Assembly: GCA_027053145.1 (NCBI GenBank) | Contig: JALUED010000060.1 | Span: 1-14,098 of the forward strand | DNA length: 14,098 bases | Direction: 5' to 3' | From: Thermaceae bacterium | GTDB lineage: Bacteria > Deinococcota > Deinococci > Deinococcales > Marinithermaceae | Shown here: in pieces, positions 1 to 7,588 of the stretch | How positions within the stretch are numbered: the stretch's first letter is position 1 | Layout of the letters: every line of letters begins with the position of its first letter | The notes under the pieces: model-generated | Databases searched by the model: none | The model's input: only the letters and a program-made list of their open reading frames with translations | What the model was told of the DNA's origin: nothing | Translations under genes and position numbers: made by a program

Positions 1-1328
<1,328 letters not shown>

Positions 1329-1332
1329 GGGC

Positions 1333-1357
1333 GGGGCGGGCCTTGTCGGCCCGCCCC
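1333..1357 (+). terminator. GC hairpin after the oxidase gene
   Basis: A perfect 10-bp stem, GGGGCGGGCC (1333-1342) with GGCCCGCCCC (1348-1357), closes a 5-base loop TTGTC, starting 5 bases after the oxidase stop codon. The tract after it is only mildly T-rich (GCTTTCATCAT), so termination may be imperfect or factor-assisted. The same stem core recurs in the palindrome after leuS. Confidence 0.65.
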
Positions 1358-1371
1358 AAGGCTTTCATCAT
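1343..1371 (+). promoter_or_regulatory. Candidate promoter of the FAD oxidase gene
   Basis: TTGTCG at 1343-1348 (4/6 to TTGACA) and CATCAT at 1366-1371 (4/6 to TATAAT) are 17 bases apart. The start codon follows the -10-like box after 6 bases, so transcription would begin at or next to the ATG. The -35-like box sits in the loop of the preceding hairpin. Both boxes are weak, so this is a candidate only. Confidence 0.4.
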
Positions 1372-1377
1372 AGGGCT

Positions 1378-2727
1378 ATGAAGGACCGCCTACAGGAGGC
1401 CTTCGGCGACCGGGTGAGCTTTTCCCCCGCGGTGCTCGAGGCCCATGGCCGGGACGAGGGCTACCCCGAGGCGCGGCCGGTGGACGCGGTGGTCTTCGCC
1501 GAGTCCGCCGAGGACGTGGAGAAGCTGATCCGGCTTGCGAACGAGGAGGGGTTTTCCGTCATTCCTTTTGGCGCCGGCACCAGCATCGAGGGCCACCTGA
1601 TCCCGGTAAAGCGTCCGGCGGTGAGCCTTGACCTTTCCCGGATGAAGCGGATCCTCGAGGTCCGCCCCGAGGACTTCCTGGCCGTGGTCGAGCCCGGGGT
1701 GACCCGCGAGGAGCTGAACCAGCGCCTTCGACCCCACGGGCTTTTCTTCCCGGTGGACCCGGGGGCGAACGCGACGCTCGGTGGCATGGCCGCGACCAAC
1801 GCCTCCGGCACCACCACCGTGCGCTACGGCGGGATGCGCGCGAACGTGCTCGCGCTCGAGGCGGTGATGGCCACCGGCGAACGGGTGCGCTTCGGCCGCC
1901 CGGTGCGGAAGACGAGCGCGGGCTACGACCTAAAAGACCTTCTGATCGGCTCCGAGGGGACGCTCGGGGTGATCACCAAGCTCTACCTGAAGCTCCACCC
2001 GCTTCCCGCCGAGGTGCACGCGCTACGGGTTTTCTTTTCCTCCGTCGAGGACGCCGCCGGGGCGGCCTACGCCCTGATGGGGGCGGGGCTTCCGGTGGCG
2101 CGGCTTGAGCTCGTGGACGACCAGGCGCTCCGCGCGGTGAACCGCTACCTCGAAAAGGACTACCCCGAGCGCCCCGCGCTCTTCATCGAGTTCCACTCCT
2201 CCACCGAGGCCGCCCTTGAAGCCGAGCGCGAGGTGGCCCTCGAGCTCATCGAGGAGTTCAACCCCCTCGAAGTTGCCGCCGCCCGGTCTTTGGAGGAGCA
2301 GAAGGCCCAGTGGGAGGCGCGGCACCAGGCTTACTGGGCGCTCGTCCACCTCTTCCCAAACCGGCAATACGCGATCACCGACACCGCGGTGCCGCTCTCG
2401 AAGCTCCCCGAGCTCATCGCCTACGCCAAAGAGCAGATGGAGGCGCTGGGCCTTGAGGGTTCGATCCTCGGCCACGTGGGGGACGGCAACTTCCACACCA
2501 TCGTTGCCGTGCGCGAAGAGGACTACCCCAAAGCCGAGGCTTACGTCGAGCGGCTGGTGGAGCGGGCGCTTCTGCTCGAGGGCACGATCTCCGGCGAGCA
2601 CGGGGTGGGGCTCAGGAAGCGGAAGTTCATGGAAAAAGAGCACGGCCCTGCCCTTGGGTGGATGCGGAAGGTCAAGGCGGCTTTCGATCCCAAGGGGATC
2701 CTGAACCCGGGCAAGGTCCTGCCCTAA
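1378..2727 (+). CDS. FAD-binding oxidase, GlcD / D-lactate dehydrogenase family
   Basis: This 449-residue flavoprotein of the VAO/PCMH type probably oxidises a 2-hydroxy acid such as glycolate or D-lactate and passes electrons on to the respiratory chain; the substrate cannot be read from sequence. The FAD_binding_4 domain covers about residues 30-210, with the nucleotide-binding loop PFGAGTSIEGH (63-73), the PGANATLGGMAATNASGTT segment (128-146) and GSEGTLGVIT (191-200). The FAD-oxidase C domain covers about 215-445, with HVGDGNFH (366-373) and GEHGVG (406-411), which bind metal and substrate carboxylate in this family. The ATG at 1378 is chosen because family homology begins there; the frame stays open upstream into the oxidase gene, but that is shadow. 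The length is normal for GlcD/LDHD. There is no partner GlcE or GlcF gene in view, which favours a single-subunit D-lactate-type enzyme over glycolate oxidase. Confidence 0.92.
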   Translation: MKDRLQEAFGDRVSFSPAVLEAHGRDEGYPEARPVDAVVFAESAEDVEKLIRLANEEGFSVIPFGAGTSIEGHLIPVKRPAVSLDLSRMKRILEVRPEDFLAVVEPGVTREELNQRLRPHGLFFPVDPGANATLGGMAATNASGTTTVRYGGMRANVLALEAVMATGERVRFGRPVRKTSAGYDLKDLLIGSEGTLGVITKLYLKLHPLPAEVHALRVFFSSVEDAAGAAYALMGAGLPVARLELVDDQALRAVNRYLEKDYPERPALFIEFHSSTEAALEAEREVALELIEEFNPLEVAAARSLEEQKAQWEARHQAYWALVHLFPNRQYAITDTAVPLSKLPELIAYAKEQMEALGLEGSILGHVGDGNFHTIVAVREEDYPKAEAYVERLVERALLLEGTISGEHGVGLRKRKFMEKEHGPALGWMRKVKAAFDPKGILNPGKVLP

Positions 2728-2749
2728 TCTTCATCACCGCTCGTGGGGG

Positions 2750-2755
2750 TATGCT
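2750..2755 (+). promoter_or_regulatory. TATGCT -10 box, leaderless layout
   Basis: TATGCT (5/6 to TATAAT) ends 6 bases before the GTG at 2762, which would put the transcript start at or beside the start codon. No convincing -35 box is visible, and there is no Shine-Dalgarno sequence. It supports a separate transcript for the small ORF. Confidence 0.45.
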
Positions 2756-2761
2756 GGCCCC

Positions 2762-2980
2762 GTGCGGACGGATTACCGGGTTTTGGAACTAAAGGGGCCG
2801 CTTCTTTGGGCGGTGCTCGCGGTGGCCCTTTTGCTTGGGCTTTTGCTTGCGGTTTGGCTGCTTGCGAGCGCCCTCGTCCTCGCCCTCATCCTGCCCCTCG
2901 TCGCTTACGGCTACGCCCTTTACCTCCGCCTTCGCCAGCGGCGTTGGCGGCGGCTCCCGCCGGGGGGCTGGCGGCCTTAG
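2762..2980 (+). CDS. Small membrane protein, 72 aa, unknown function
   Basis: I do not recognise a family. The product starts with a short polar stretch ([12 protein letters not shown]). A long hydrophobic region at about residues 13-55 could form two membrane helices. The tail is strongly basic ([17 protein letters not shown]) and would sit in the cytoplasm by the positive-inside rule. The GTG start is chosen because a TATGCT box lies 6 bases upstream, because it gives a compact membrane protein, and because the ORF fills the FAD oxidase-leuS gap. The competing frame through this region is the upstream extension of leuS and has no membrane-like pattern. Its existence is likely but not proven. 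Confidence 0.6.
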   Translation: MRTDYRVLELKGPLLWAVLAVALLLGLLLAVWLLASALVLALILPLVAYGYALYLRLRQRRWRRLPPGGWRP

Positions 2981-2996
2981 CGCGGGGTCGGGAAGG

Positions 2997-3029
2997 CGCC
3001 GGGGCAAGGGGCCCCGGCGTATACTTTTT
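2997..3029 (+). terminator. Hairpin plus T-tract between the small ORF and leuS
   Basis: A perfect 8-bp stem, CGCCGGGG (2997-3004) with CCCCGGCG (3012-3019), has a 7-base loop and is followed at once by TATACTTTTT, which would give a U-rich tail. It fits an intrinsic terminator for the 72-residue gene. The same tail contains the -10 box of leuS, so the element may serve both genes or act in regulation. Confidence 0.5.
3020..3025 (+). promoter_or_regulatory. leuS: leuS -10 box TATACT, leaderless layout
   Basis: TATACT (5/6 to TATAAT) ends 8 bases before the leuS ATG at 3034, so the transcript would begin at or within a base or two of the ATG. No Shine-Dalgarno sequence is present. The usual -35 position is taken up by the GC hairpin, so there is no recognisable -35 hexamer. 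Confidence 0.55.
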
Positions 3030-3033
3030 CGCG

Positions 3034-3924
3034 ATGGAGAAGTACAACCCCCACGCCATCGAGCCCAAATGGCAGCGCTATTGGCAGGAAATCGGCCTGA
3101 TGAAGGCGCGGGAGGGGGGGAAGAAGTACTACGTCCTCGAGATGTTCCCCTACCCTTCCGGCGACCTCCATATGGGCCACCTCAAGAACTACACCATGGG
3201 GGACGCGCTGGCCCGCTTCCTCAAGATGCAGGGCTATGAGGTGCTCCACCCCATGGGCTGGGACGCCTTCGGCCTGCCGGCGGAGAACGCCGCCCTCAAG
3301 TTCGGCCTCCACCCCCGCGAGTGGACCTATAAGAACATCAAGCGGGCCAAGGAGTCCCTCAACCTGATGGGCATCCTCTACGACTGGGACCGCGAGGTCA
3401 CCACCTGCGAGCCCGACTACTACAAGTGGAACCAGTGGTTCTTCATCAAGATGTTCGAACGGGGCCTCGCCTACCGCGCCGAAGCCGAGGTCAACTGGTG
3501 CCCCAAGTGCCAGACCGTGCTCGCCAACGAGCAGGTGATCGACGGCCGCTGCTGGCGCCACGAGGACACCCTGGTCGAAAAGAAGAAGCTTGAGCAGTGG
3601 TTCTTTAAGATCACCGCTTACGCCGACCGGCTCCTTGAGGACCTCGACAAGCTCGAGCGCTGGCCCGAAAGGGTCAAGGCCATGCAGCGGGCCTGGATCG
3701 GGAGGAGCGAGGGCGCCGAGATCGACTTCCCCATCGAGGGCCACCCCGGCGAGACCCTCAAGGTCTTCACCACGAGGCCCGACACCCTCTTCGGCGCCAC
3801 CTTCATGGTGATCGCCCCCGAGCACCGGCGAGAAGATCCCCATCTACGTGGCCGACTACGTGCTCATGGGCTACGGCACCGGCGCCATCATGGCGGTGCC
3901 CGCCCACGACCAGCGGGACTTTGA
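3034..3924 (+). CDS. leuS: LeuRS N-terminal fragment (catalytic half, start of editing domain)
   Basis: LeuRS homology covers residues 1-264; the 32 residues after that, up to the stop at 3922-3924, are out of frame. The class I catalytic signature HMGH is at residues 46-49. A zinc-binding insertion with CPKC (156-159) and Cys173/His176 follows, then WFFKIT leading into CP1. The threonine-rich editing motif [12 protein letters not shown] is at 246-257. The ATG at 3034 gives the normal LeuRS N-terminus ([14 protein letters not shown]); the open frame upstream to 2743 has no homology. On its own this fragment lacks the KMSKS loop and the tRNA-binding domains and should not aminoacylate. Confidence 0.8.
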   Translation: MEKYNPHAIEPKWQRYWQEIGLMKAREGGKKYYVLEMFPYPSGDLHMGHLKNYTMGDALARFLKMQGYEVLHPMGWDAFGLPAENAALKFGLHPREWTYKNIKRAKESLNLMGILYDWDREVTTCEPDYYKWNQWFFIKMFERGLAYRAEAEVNWCPKCQTVLANEQVIDGRCWRHEDTLVEKKKLEQWFFKITAYADRLLEDLDKLERWPERVKAMQRAWIGRSEGAEIDFPIEGHPGETLKVFTTRPDTLFGATFMVIAPEHRREDPHLRGRLRAHGLRHRRHHGGARPRPAGL

Positions 3925-5512
3925 GTTCGCAAAGAAGTATGGCCTCGAAATTCGCCCCGTCATCAAGCCCAAGGACGGCGAGCTTCCTGAGCCCTTGGAG
4001 GAAGCCTTTGAAGCGCCCGGGGTGATGGTGAACTCGGGCCCCTTCGACGGCACCCCGAGCGAGGAGGGGAAGGCTAAGGTCATCGCCTGGCTTGAGGAAA
4101 AGGGCCTGGGCAAGCGGGCGGTGAACTACCGCCTCCGCGACTGGCTGATCAGCCGCCAGCGCTACTGGGGCACGCCGATCCCCATGGTCCACTGCGAGCA
4201 CTGCGGCATCGTGCCGGTTCCGGAAAAGGACCTGCCGGTCAAGCTCCCCGAGATCAAGGACGTCGAGGAGATCCGGCCCAAGGGGAAGAGCCCCCTCGAG
4301 GCCCACCCCGAGTTCATCGAGACCACCTGCCCGAAGTGCGGCCGCCCCGCCCGGCGCGACCCCGACACCATGGACACCTTCGTGGACTCCTCCTGGTATT
4401 TCCTCCGCTACACCGACCCCAAGAACGACCGGCTCCCCTTCGACCACGAGAAGGCCGACTTCTGGATGCCGGTGGACCAGTACATCGGCGGCATCGAGCA
4501 CGCCGTGCTCCACCTCCTCTACTCGCGGTTTTTCACCAAGGTGCTCCACGACATGGGTCTGGTCGCGGTGGACGAGCCCTTCGAGGGGCTCTTCACCCAG
4601 GGCATGGTGCTCGGGTGGACCGACTTCGGCCCGGTCGAGGTCGAGGGCGAGGTTGTCCGTCTGCCGGACGAGACCCGGATCCGGCTTGAGCTTGAGAAAA
4701 CCGAGCTCACCCTGGAGGAGCTCAAGAAGATGGGGGCCGAGCTCAGAGAGGGCGAGGACGGCCGGATGCACCTTTGGAAGCCGGCGGTGATGAGCAAGTC
4801 CCTCGGCAACGGGGTGATGGTCGGGCCCTTCGTTCGCGAGCAGGGTGCCGACATCGCCCGCATCACCATCCTCTTCGCCGCCCCGCCCGAGGCCGACATG
4901 GTCTGGACCGAGGAGGGGGTTTCGGGGGCCTGGCGGTTCTTAAACCGCGTCTGGCGCCGCTTTGAGGAGGACCGGGCGGAGCTCGAGAAGACCCCCGAGG
5001 ACTTCGACCCGTCGGCCCTTTCGGGCGAGGAGAAAGCCCTTTGGCGTGCGCTCCACCGCGCCATCAAGAAGGTCACCGAGGACACCCAGGGCTTCCGCTT
5101 CAACACCGCGATCGCCGCGCTGATGGAGCTCTTGAACGCCCTCTACGACTACCGCAAGAAGGCCCCGGTCTCCCCGGTCTACAAGCGTGCCCTCAAGAAC
5201 TACCTGCGTCTGCTCGCCCCCTTTGCCCCCCACATCGCTGAGGAGCTTTGGCACCGCTTCGAGGATCGCTCGATCTTTCTCTCGGGTTGGCCCGAGTTCG
5301 ACGAGGAGGCGCTTAAAGAAGAGGCGGTCGAGGTCGTGGTCCAGGTCAACGGCAAGGTGCGCGGCCGCGTCACCGTCCCCGTGGACGTCCCCGAGGAGGA
5401 GGTCAAACGCCTAGCCCGGGAGCACCCGAACGTCCGCCGCTTTTTGGAAGGGAAGCAGGTGGTGAGGGAGATCTACGTGCCCGGGAAGCTTTTGAACCTG
5501 GTGGTGCGGTAG
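3848..5512 (+). CDS. leuS: LeuRS C-terminal fragment (end of editing domain to C-terminus)
   Basis: LeuRS homology already starts at 3827; the first possible start codon in this frame is the GTG at 3848, with no ribosome site, so separate translation is doubtful. In order it carries the editing-domain motif [15 protein letters not shown] (fragment residues 10-24), whose Asp is the usual editing-site anchor. It then has return to the catalytic core at [16 protein letters not shown], a second metal-binding pair HCEHC and CPKC (116-119 and 161-164), and the leucine-specific insertion. The KMSKS loop appears as VMSKS (314-318), the usual Thermus form as I recall it. The anticodon-binding helical domain follows, and the C-terminal tRNA-contacting domain ends in [14 protein letters not shown]. 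All of it looks under selection. Confidence 0.8.
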   Translation: MADYVLMGYGTGAIMAVPAHDQRDFEFAKKYGLEIRPVIKPKDGELPEPLEEAFEAPGVMVNSGPFDGTPSEEGKAKVIAWLEEKGLGKRAVNYRLRDWLISRQRYWGTPIPMVHCEHCGIVPVPEKDLPVKLPEIKDVEEIRPKGKSPLEAHPEFIETTCPKCGRPARRDPDTMDTFVDSSWYFLRYTDPKNDRLPFDHEKADFWMPVDQYIGGIEHAVLHLLYSRFFTKVLHDMGLVAVDEPFEGLFTQGMVLGWTDFGPVEVEGEVVRLPDETRIRLELEKTELTLEELKKMGAELREGEDGRMHLWKPAVMSKSLGNGVMVGPFVREQGADIARITILFAAPPEADMVWTEEGVSGAWRFLNRVWRRFEEDRAELEKTPEDFDPSALSGEEKALWRALHRAIKKVTEDTQGFRFNTAIAALMELLNALYDYRKKAPVSPVYKRALKNYLRLLAPFAPHIAEELWHRFEDRSIFLSGWPEFDEEALKEEAVEVVVQVNGKVRGRVTVPVDVPEEEVKRLAREHPNVRRFLEGKQVVREIYVPGKLLNLVVR

Positions 5513-5527
5513 ATTGGCAAAACGCGC

Positions 5528-5555
5528 CAGGGGGCGGGCCGCGGCCCGCCCCCTG
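5528..5555. terminator. Bidirectional terminator palindrome between convergent genes
   Basis: A perfect 28-base palindrome has halves CAGGGGGCGGGCCG and CGGCCCGCCCCCTG. It starts 15 bases after the leuS stop and ends 17 bases before the 3' end of the opposing lipoprotein gene. It can fold on either transcript. The following T-tracts are modest: GGTTACGTTTA on the + strand and GCGCGTTTTG on the - strand. Its position between tail-to-tail genes makes a shared terminator the natural reading. Confidence 0.75.
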
Positions 5556-5572
5556 ATGGTTACGTTTAGGTG

Positions 5573-6346
5573 TTATCGCAAGCGTTGTGAGTCGAACTCG
5601 CGCGGCGTTTGACCGGAGCTGGACGGAAGGACTCTAAGTACGCCTGCAGAGGTGACGGTGAAGTCGGAAGTTTTCCCCCAGGAAACTTTAAAGATTGAGG
5701 GTGGCGTAAAAACCAACTTGGTAAAAGGGGCGTTATAAGCCCGAACGTTGGCGTAGTAGATTTCTCCTGGGGTTAGGTTCAGGTGGTTAAACGTGATCGA
5801 GGTTCCTTCAGTCCTCCACCATTTGATAAATTCGTCCCCACTGTTGGTTTTGTGCCAGAGCGATACGCTATAAGCAACTGCTTCGGGCACCGCGTTCCAG
5901 CTGATGGTCGCGCTGGTCGCCGTGGCTTGCAATTTGGGCGCGGGCCTTGCCATCACGTCGCCGGCGGTGAGGTGCGCAGTCTTCTTGAGGTGAATCCCCC
6001 CGGGTAGATCGCTTTCTAAGGTGTAGTCGCCGTCAACGATGTCAATGGTCCATATCCACCACCACCAATCGGGACCACTTACTGAGTGGTAGAGGCGAAC
6101 GGTCAGCGGGTCTCCGCCGTGCCACCCGCTGGGACCAGTAACCTTTACTTCCACCCCGTCCGGGCCGGTCATGGGCACGTCGCCGACGATGAGGAACGCG
6201 ATGCCAGGCTTGGATCCCCCGTAGTTGTAAGTTCCCAAGGCCGCCTGTACGGCCTGCTCGACAGGGTTTCCCAGCTGGTTGCAGCTTGTTGCTAAGAACG
6301 CAGTCAGTCCCAGCAACCCGAGGGATACGAGACCTACCCTTTTCAC
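5573..6346 (-). CDS. Putative lipoprotein with a fibronectin III-like domain
   Basis: This predicted 257-residue lipoprotein has an N-terminus MKRVGLVSLGLLGLTAFLATSC: basic residues, a hydrophobic stretch and a lipobox-like LATSC with Cys22 as the lipidation site. The -3 residue is Ala, not the common Leu. The GTG at 6346 is chosen because a strong ribosome site (GAGGAGGTGA) lies 8 bases from it. A GTG at 6355 overlaps that site, and the longer upstream ORF runs through the promoter. Residues about 40-130 form a beta-rich region with a run of four Trp at 94-97. About 135-215 fits a fibronectin III fold (SATISWNAVPEAVAYSVSLW, then GEIYYANVRAYN). Codon use and base composition are visibly less GC-rich than the neighbours, which suggests recent acquisition. 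It probably sits at the cell surface or on the outer side of a membrane; its ligand is unknown. Confidence 0.8.
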   Translation of the reverse strand: MKRVGLVSLGLLGLTAFLATSCNQLGNPVEQAVQAALGTYNYGGSKPGIAFLIVGDVPMTGPDGVEVKVTGPSGWHGGDPLTVRLYHSVSGPDWWWWIWTIDIVDGDYTLESDLPGGIHLKKTAHLTAGDVMARPAPKLQATATSATISWNAVPEAVAYSVSLWHKTNSGDEFIKWWRTEGTSITFNHLNLTPGEIYYANVRAYNAPFTKLVFTPPSIFKVSWGKTSDFTVTSAGVLRVLPSSSGQTPREFDSQRLR

Positions 6347-6365
6347 CTTTTTCACCTCCTCATTT

Positions 6366-6395
6366 AAGATACACTTGTGTTTTGTAAGGACGCAA
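6366..6395 (-). promoter_or_regulatory. Promoter of the lipoprotein gene
   Basis: Reading the minus strand, TTGCGT (6395-6390, 4/6 to TTGACA) and TATCTT (6371-6366, 4/6 to TATAAT) are 18 bases apart. The gene's ribosome site and GTG at 6346 follow. Unlike several neighbours, this gene therefore has a short 5' UTR with a Shine-Dalgarno sequence. The region is AT-rich compared with the rest of the window. Confidence 0.55.
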
Positions 6396-6420
6396 GAAAA
6401 AACGCCACATTCCCGGTCAT

Positions 6421-6448
6421 CAATCGGATGGAGACAATCGGATGAAGA
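6421..6448. repeat. Tandem 14-base direct repeat upstream of the lipoprotein promoter
   Basis: CAATCGGATGGAGA (6421-6434) is followed directly by CAATCGGATGAAGA (6435-6448), identical at 13 of 14 positions. The pair starts 26 bases upstream of the -35 box of the lipoprotein gene and just behind the 3' end of the FUN14 gene. It could be a pair of regulator-binding sites or a chance slippage duplication. Confidence 0.7.
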
Positions 6449-6473
6449 AGCAGTTTTTAAAGCCTTAACCCTT

Positions 6474-6788
6474 TTAGCCCTTTTTGAACCCCAATAGCGC
6501 CCCCACCGCAAACCCCGAGGCGAAGGGGAGGTTGTAGGTGAGGACCTCGAGCAGCTTCTGCCAGAAGCCCTTCAGGGTGTCGGGTTCAAGGAGGGGCTCA
6601 ACGTCCCTCTGAATGCGGGTCCAGTCAATCTCGATGTAGCCGGCGTAGGCAAGCAGTTGCAGGCTGATGAAGAGGAAACCAAGGACGAGGGCCAAAAGCC
6701 GCCCGACCTTTTTCAGGGTGTAGCCGCTGACCCAGCCGGCGACGCCGCCGAAGCCGAGCTGGGCGAGGACGGGTCCATAGGCTTCCAT
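6474..6788 (-). CDS. FUN14-family membrane protein
   Basis: At 104 residues, the whole protein is about one FUN14 domain (PF04930). Typical family features are the glycine-rich first helix with GFGGVAGWVSGYTLKKVG (about 12-29), a second hydrophobic helix LLALVLGFLFISLQLLAYAGYIEIDW (about 31-56), an amphipathic linker, and a last hydrophobic segment rich in Gly/Ala ending in FKKG. The family is named after a yeast/mitochondrial protein; the bacterial role is not known, so I infer only a small integral membrane protein. The ATG at 6788 lies 8 bases after TATGAT, which suggests a leaderless transcript. GGAAGGG lies too close to the ATG to be a good ribosome site. Confidence 0.85.
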   Translation of the reverse strand: MEAYGPVLAQLGFGGVAGWVSGYTLKKVGRLLALVLGFLFISLQLLAYAGYIEIDWTRIQRDVEPLLEPDTLKGFWQKLLEVLTYNLPFASGFAVGALLGFKKG

Positions 6789-6796
6789 GCCCTTCC

Positions 6797-6802
6797 ATCA
6801 TA
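6797..6802 (-). promoter_or_regulatory. TATGAT -10 box of the FUN14 gene
   Basis: On the minus strand, TATGAT (5/6 to TATAAT) ends 8 bases before the ATG at 6788. It lies in the 29-base gap to the upstream secreted-protein gene, so the FUN14 gene can be transcribed on its own. No clear -35 box is seen. Confidence 0.5.
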
Positions 6803-6817
6803 GGCGAAGGCCCCTCT

Positions 6818-7330
6818 TTAGGGCTTCCACCCTAGGGGCTCGGCGAGGAAGGGGCCGCTTGGGTTGACGTGGAAGCGGAGGAACTTGGAGACCGCGACGG
6901 TGGCGGGGTAAGGGCGCGCGTGCTTCTTGGCGTCCTCCAGGGTCCAGGCCAGGGCGTTGTGAAAGTCCACAAGCAGAAGCTCAAGCTTCCAAGCCCGAAG
7001 GCCCGCGGGTAGCGTGGGGTGCGTGTAGCAGGCGGGCTCGAACTGCTTGCACCCTTGGGCTAGCGCGATCGTTCGCTCGGCGAGGCTCAGGGTGTAGGGG
7101 CCAAACCGGACGGGAAGCCCAAGGCGCAGCCGCTGGATCCAGTCGGCGACCGCGGCCTCCCAGTAGCTCCGGGCCTCCTTGGTGCGCGGCGCGATGACGT
7201 ACCGCCAGGCACCGGGGGTGCTCGTGGAGCGCGAGGTGGTCTGGGTAATGCGGAAAAAGTCGTGGTTCGGAACGGCCTCGGACTGCGCAACGCTGAGGCT
7301 GAGTAGCATCAGGAAAAGGAGCGTGCGCAT
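6818..7330 (-). CDS. Secreted protein of unknown function
   Basis: This is a 170-residue protein I do not recognise. It begins with a typical signal peptide (MRTLLFLMLLSLSVAQSEA), probably cut around residue 15-19, so it should be periplasmic or exported. The mature part is soluble, with two cysteines close together (GCKQFEPAC, Cys94 and Cys101) that could form a disulfide. There is a helical-looking stretch at 52-92 and a Trp/Leu-rich one at 111-135. The ATG at 7330 follows TAAACT after 6 bases (leaderless layout) with only TAGGAA as a possible ribosome site. It is transcribed away from the subunit-chaperone block; whether it belongs to that system is unknown. Confidence 0.7.
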   Translation of the reverse strand: MRTLLFLMLLSLSVAQSEAVPNHDFFRITQTTSRSTSTPGAWRYVIAPRTKEARSYWEAAVADWIQRLRLGLPVRFGPYTLSLAERTIALAQGCKQFEPACYTHPTLPAGLRAWKLELLLVDFHNALAWTLEDAKKHARPYPATVAVSKFLRFHVNPSGPFLAEPLGWKP

Positions 7331-7336
7331 TTCCTA

Positions 7337-7342
7337 AGTTTA
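7337..7342 (-). promoter_or_regulatory. TAAACT -10 box of the secreted-protein gene
   Basis: On the minus strand, TAAACT (4/6 to TATAAT) ends 6 bases before the ATG at 7330. A 6-bp inverted repeat, CCCAGC (7344-7349) and GCTGGG (7361-7366), lies immediately upstream of it where a -35 box would be expected, and could be an operator. Confidence 0.35.
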
Positions 7343-7429
7343 TCCCAGCGATTTCTCCGGGCTGGGTTAAAAACGCTCGCGGCAGGAGGCCGGGGTGCAG
7401 TAGGATAGCGAGACACCCCCAGTCTGGTT

Positions 7430-7443
7430 CCCCCATTTGGGGG
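7430..7443 (+). promoter_or_regulatory. Small hairpin in the leader upstream of subunit A
   Basis: CCCCC (7430-7434) and GGGGG (7439-7443) close a 4-base ATTT loop. A second possible stem, CCTAGC (7465-7470) with GCTGGG (7477-7482), follows. Together with the element at 7487-7567 they fill most of the 258-base gap between the divergent genes 6818-7330 and 7589-8362. No clear promoter could be fixed in this gap; TAGGAT at 7400-7405 is a weak -10 candidate for the + strand. Confidence 0.4.
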
Positions 7444-7486
7444 TACGCCCCTGGGCAACCGTTCCCTAGCATGAGAGCTGGGATGA

Positions 7487-7567
7487 GCCGTGAGAGGCGG
7501 CGACCCCCGGAGCCCAAAACGGGCGCCACGGGCCCGGGGCGAGCCAGTGGCGCGACCGGCTCACGGC
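7487..7567 (+). promoter_or_regulatory. Structured 5' leader element of the subunit operon
   Basis: A perfect 8-bp outer stem, GCCGTGAG (7487-7494) with CTCACGGC (7560-7567), encloses an inner arm. That arm has CCCCGG (7505-7510) pairing with CCGGGG (7534-7539), capped by GCCC-AAAAC-GGGC (7512-7524). A small GCC-AGT-GGC stem lies at 7543-7551. The outer stem ends 9 bases before the ribosome site GGAGG (7577-7581). The layout fits a cis-acting regulatory or stabilising leader, but I could not match it to a known riboswitch consensus. GC-rich DNA forms stems easily, so the structure is unproven. Confidence 0.4.
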
Positions 7568-7588
7568 CTCTTCAGTGGAGGTGAGGCG

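Larger units (their letters stand above)
3034..5512 (+). pseudogene. leuS: leuS (leucyl-tRNA synthetase), internally deleted and frameshifted as given
   Basis: The whole locus encodes LeuRS, which charges tRNA-Leu with leucine in the cytoplasm. Homology runs in one frame from the ATG at 3034 to a His codon at 3823-3825 (residue 264, [10 protein letters not shown]). It resumes one base later in the next frame at 3827 ([17 protein letters not shown]). In family members these two motifs are separated by roughly 50 residues of the CP1 editing domain. The two parts give 264 + 561 residues, against about 878 in T. thermophilus LeuRS. So about 155 bases are missing, a number not divisible by 3. Everything else, including both ends, is intact and shows no decay. 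Because leuS is normally essential and single-copy, an assembly or sequencing deletion is the first suspect; a real recent deletion with a second leuS elsewhere is the alternative. Confidence 0.85.

Noticed and set aside
3823..3829. Programmed ribosomal frameshift in leuS
   Set aside because: There is no slippery heptamer or downstream stimulatory structure at the junction, and frameshifting would not restore the missing residues.
2977..4771. Two long minus-strand ORFs opposite leuS
   Set aside because: They are repetitive Gly/Val/Leu/His/Asp-rich translations that mirror leuS codons; leuS homology is unambiguous on the plus strand.
3034..5512. leuS as a naturally split two-subunit enzyme
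   Set aside because: About 50 residues of the editing domain are missing between the parts, the second part has no ribosome site or good start, and the frame shift leaves one stray base. A deletion explains this better.
6347..6511. Longer start for the lipoprotein gene (to 6511)
   Set aside because: It would run over the promoter, the tandem repeat and the ribosome site and would bury the signal peptide.
7400..7588. A known riboswitch (c-di-GMP-I, cobalamin, fluoride or ydaO types considered) in the leader
   Set aside because: Some fragments look suggestive, such as GGGCAACC and GAGCCAGTGG, but the conserved core of each class as I know it is not present in the right order.
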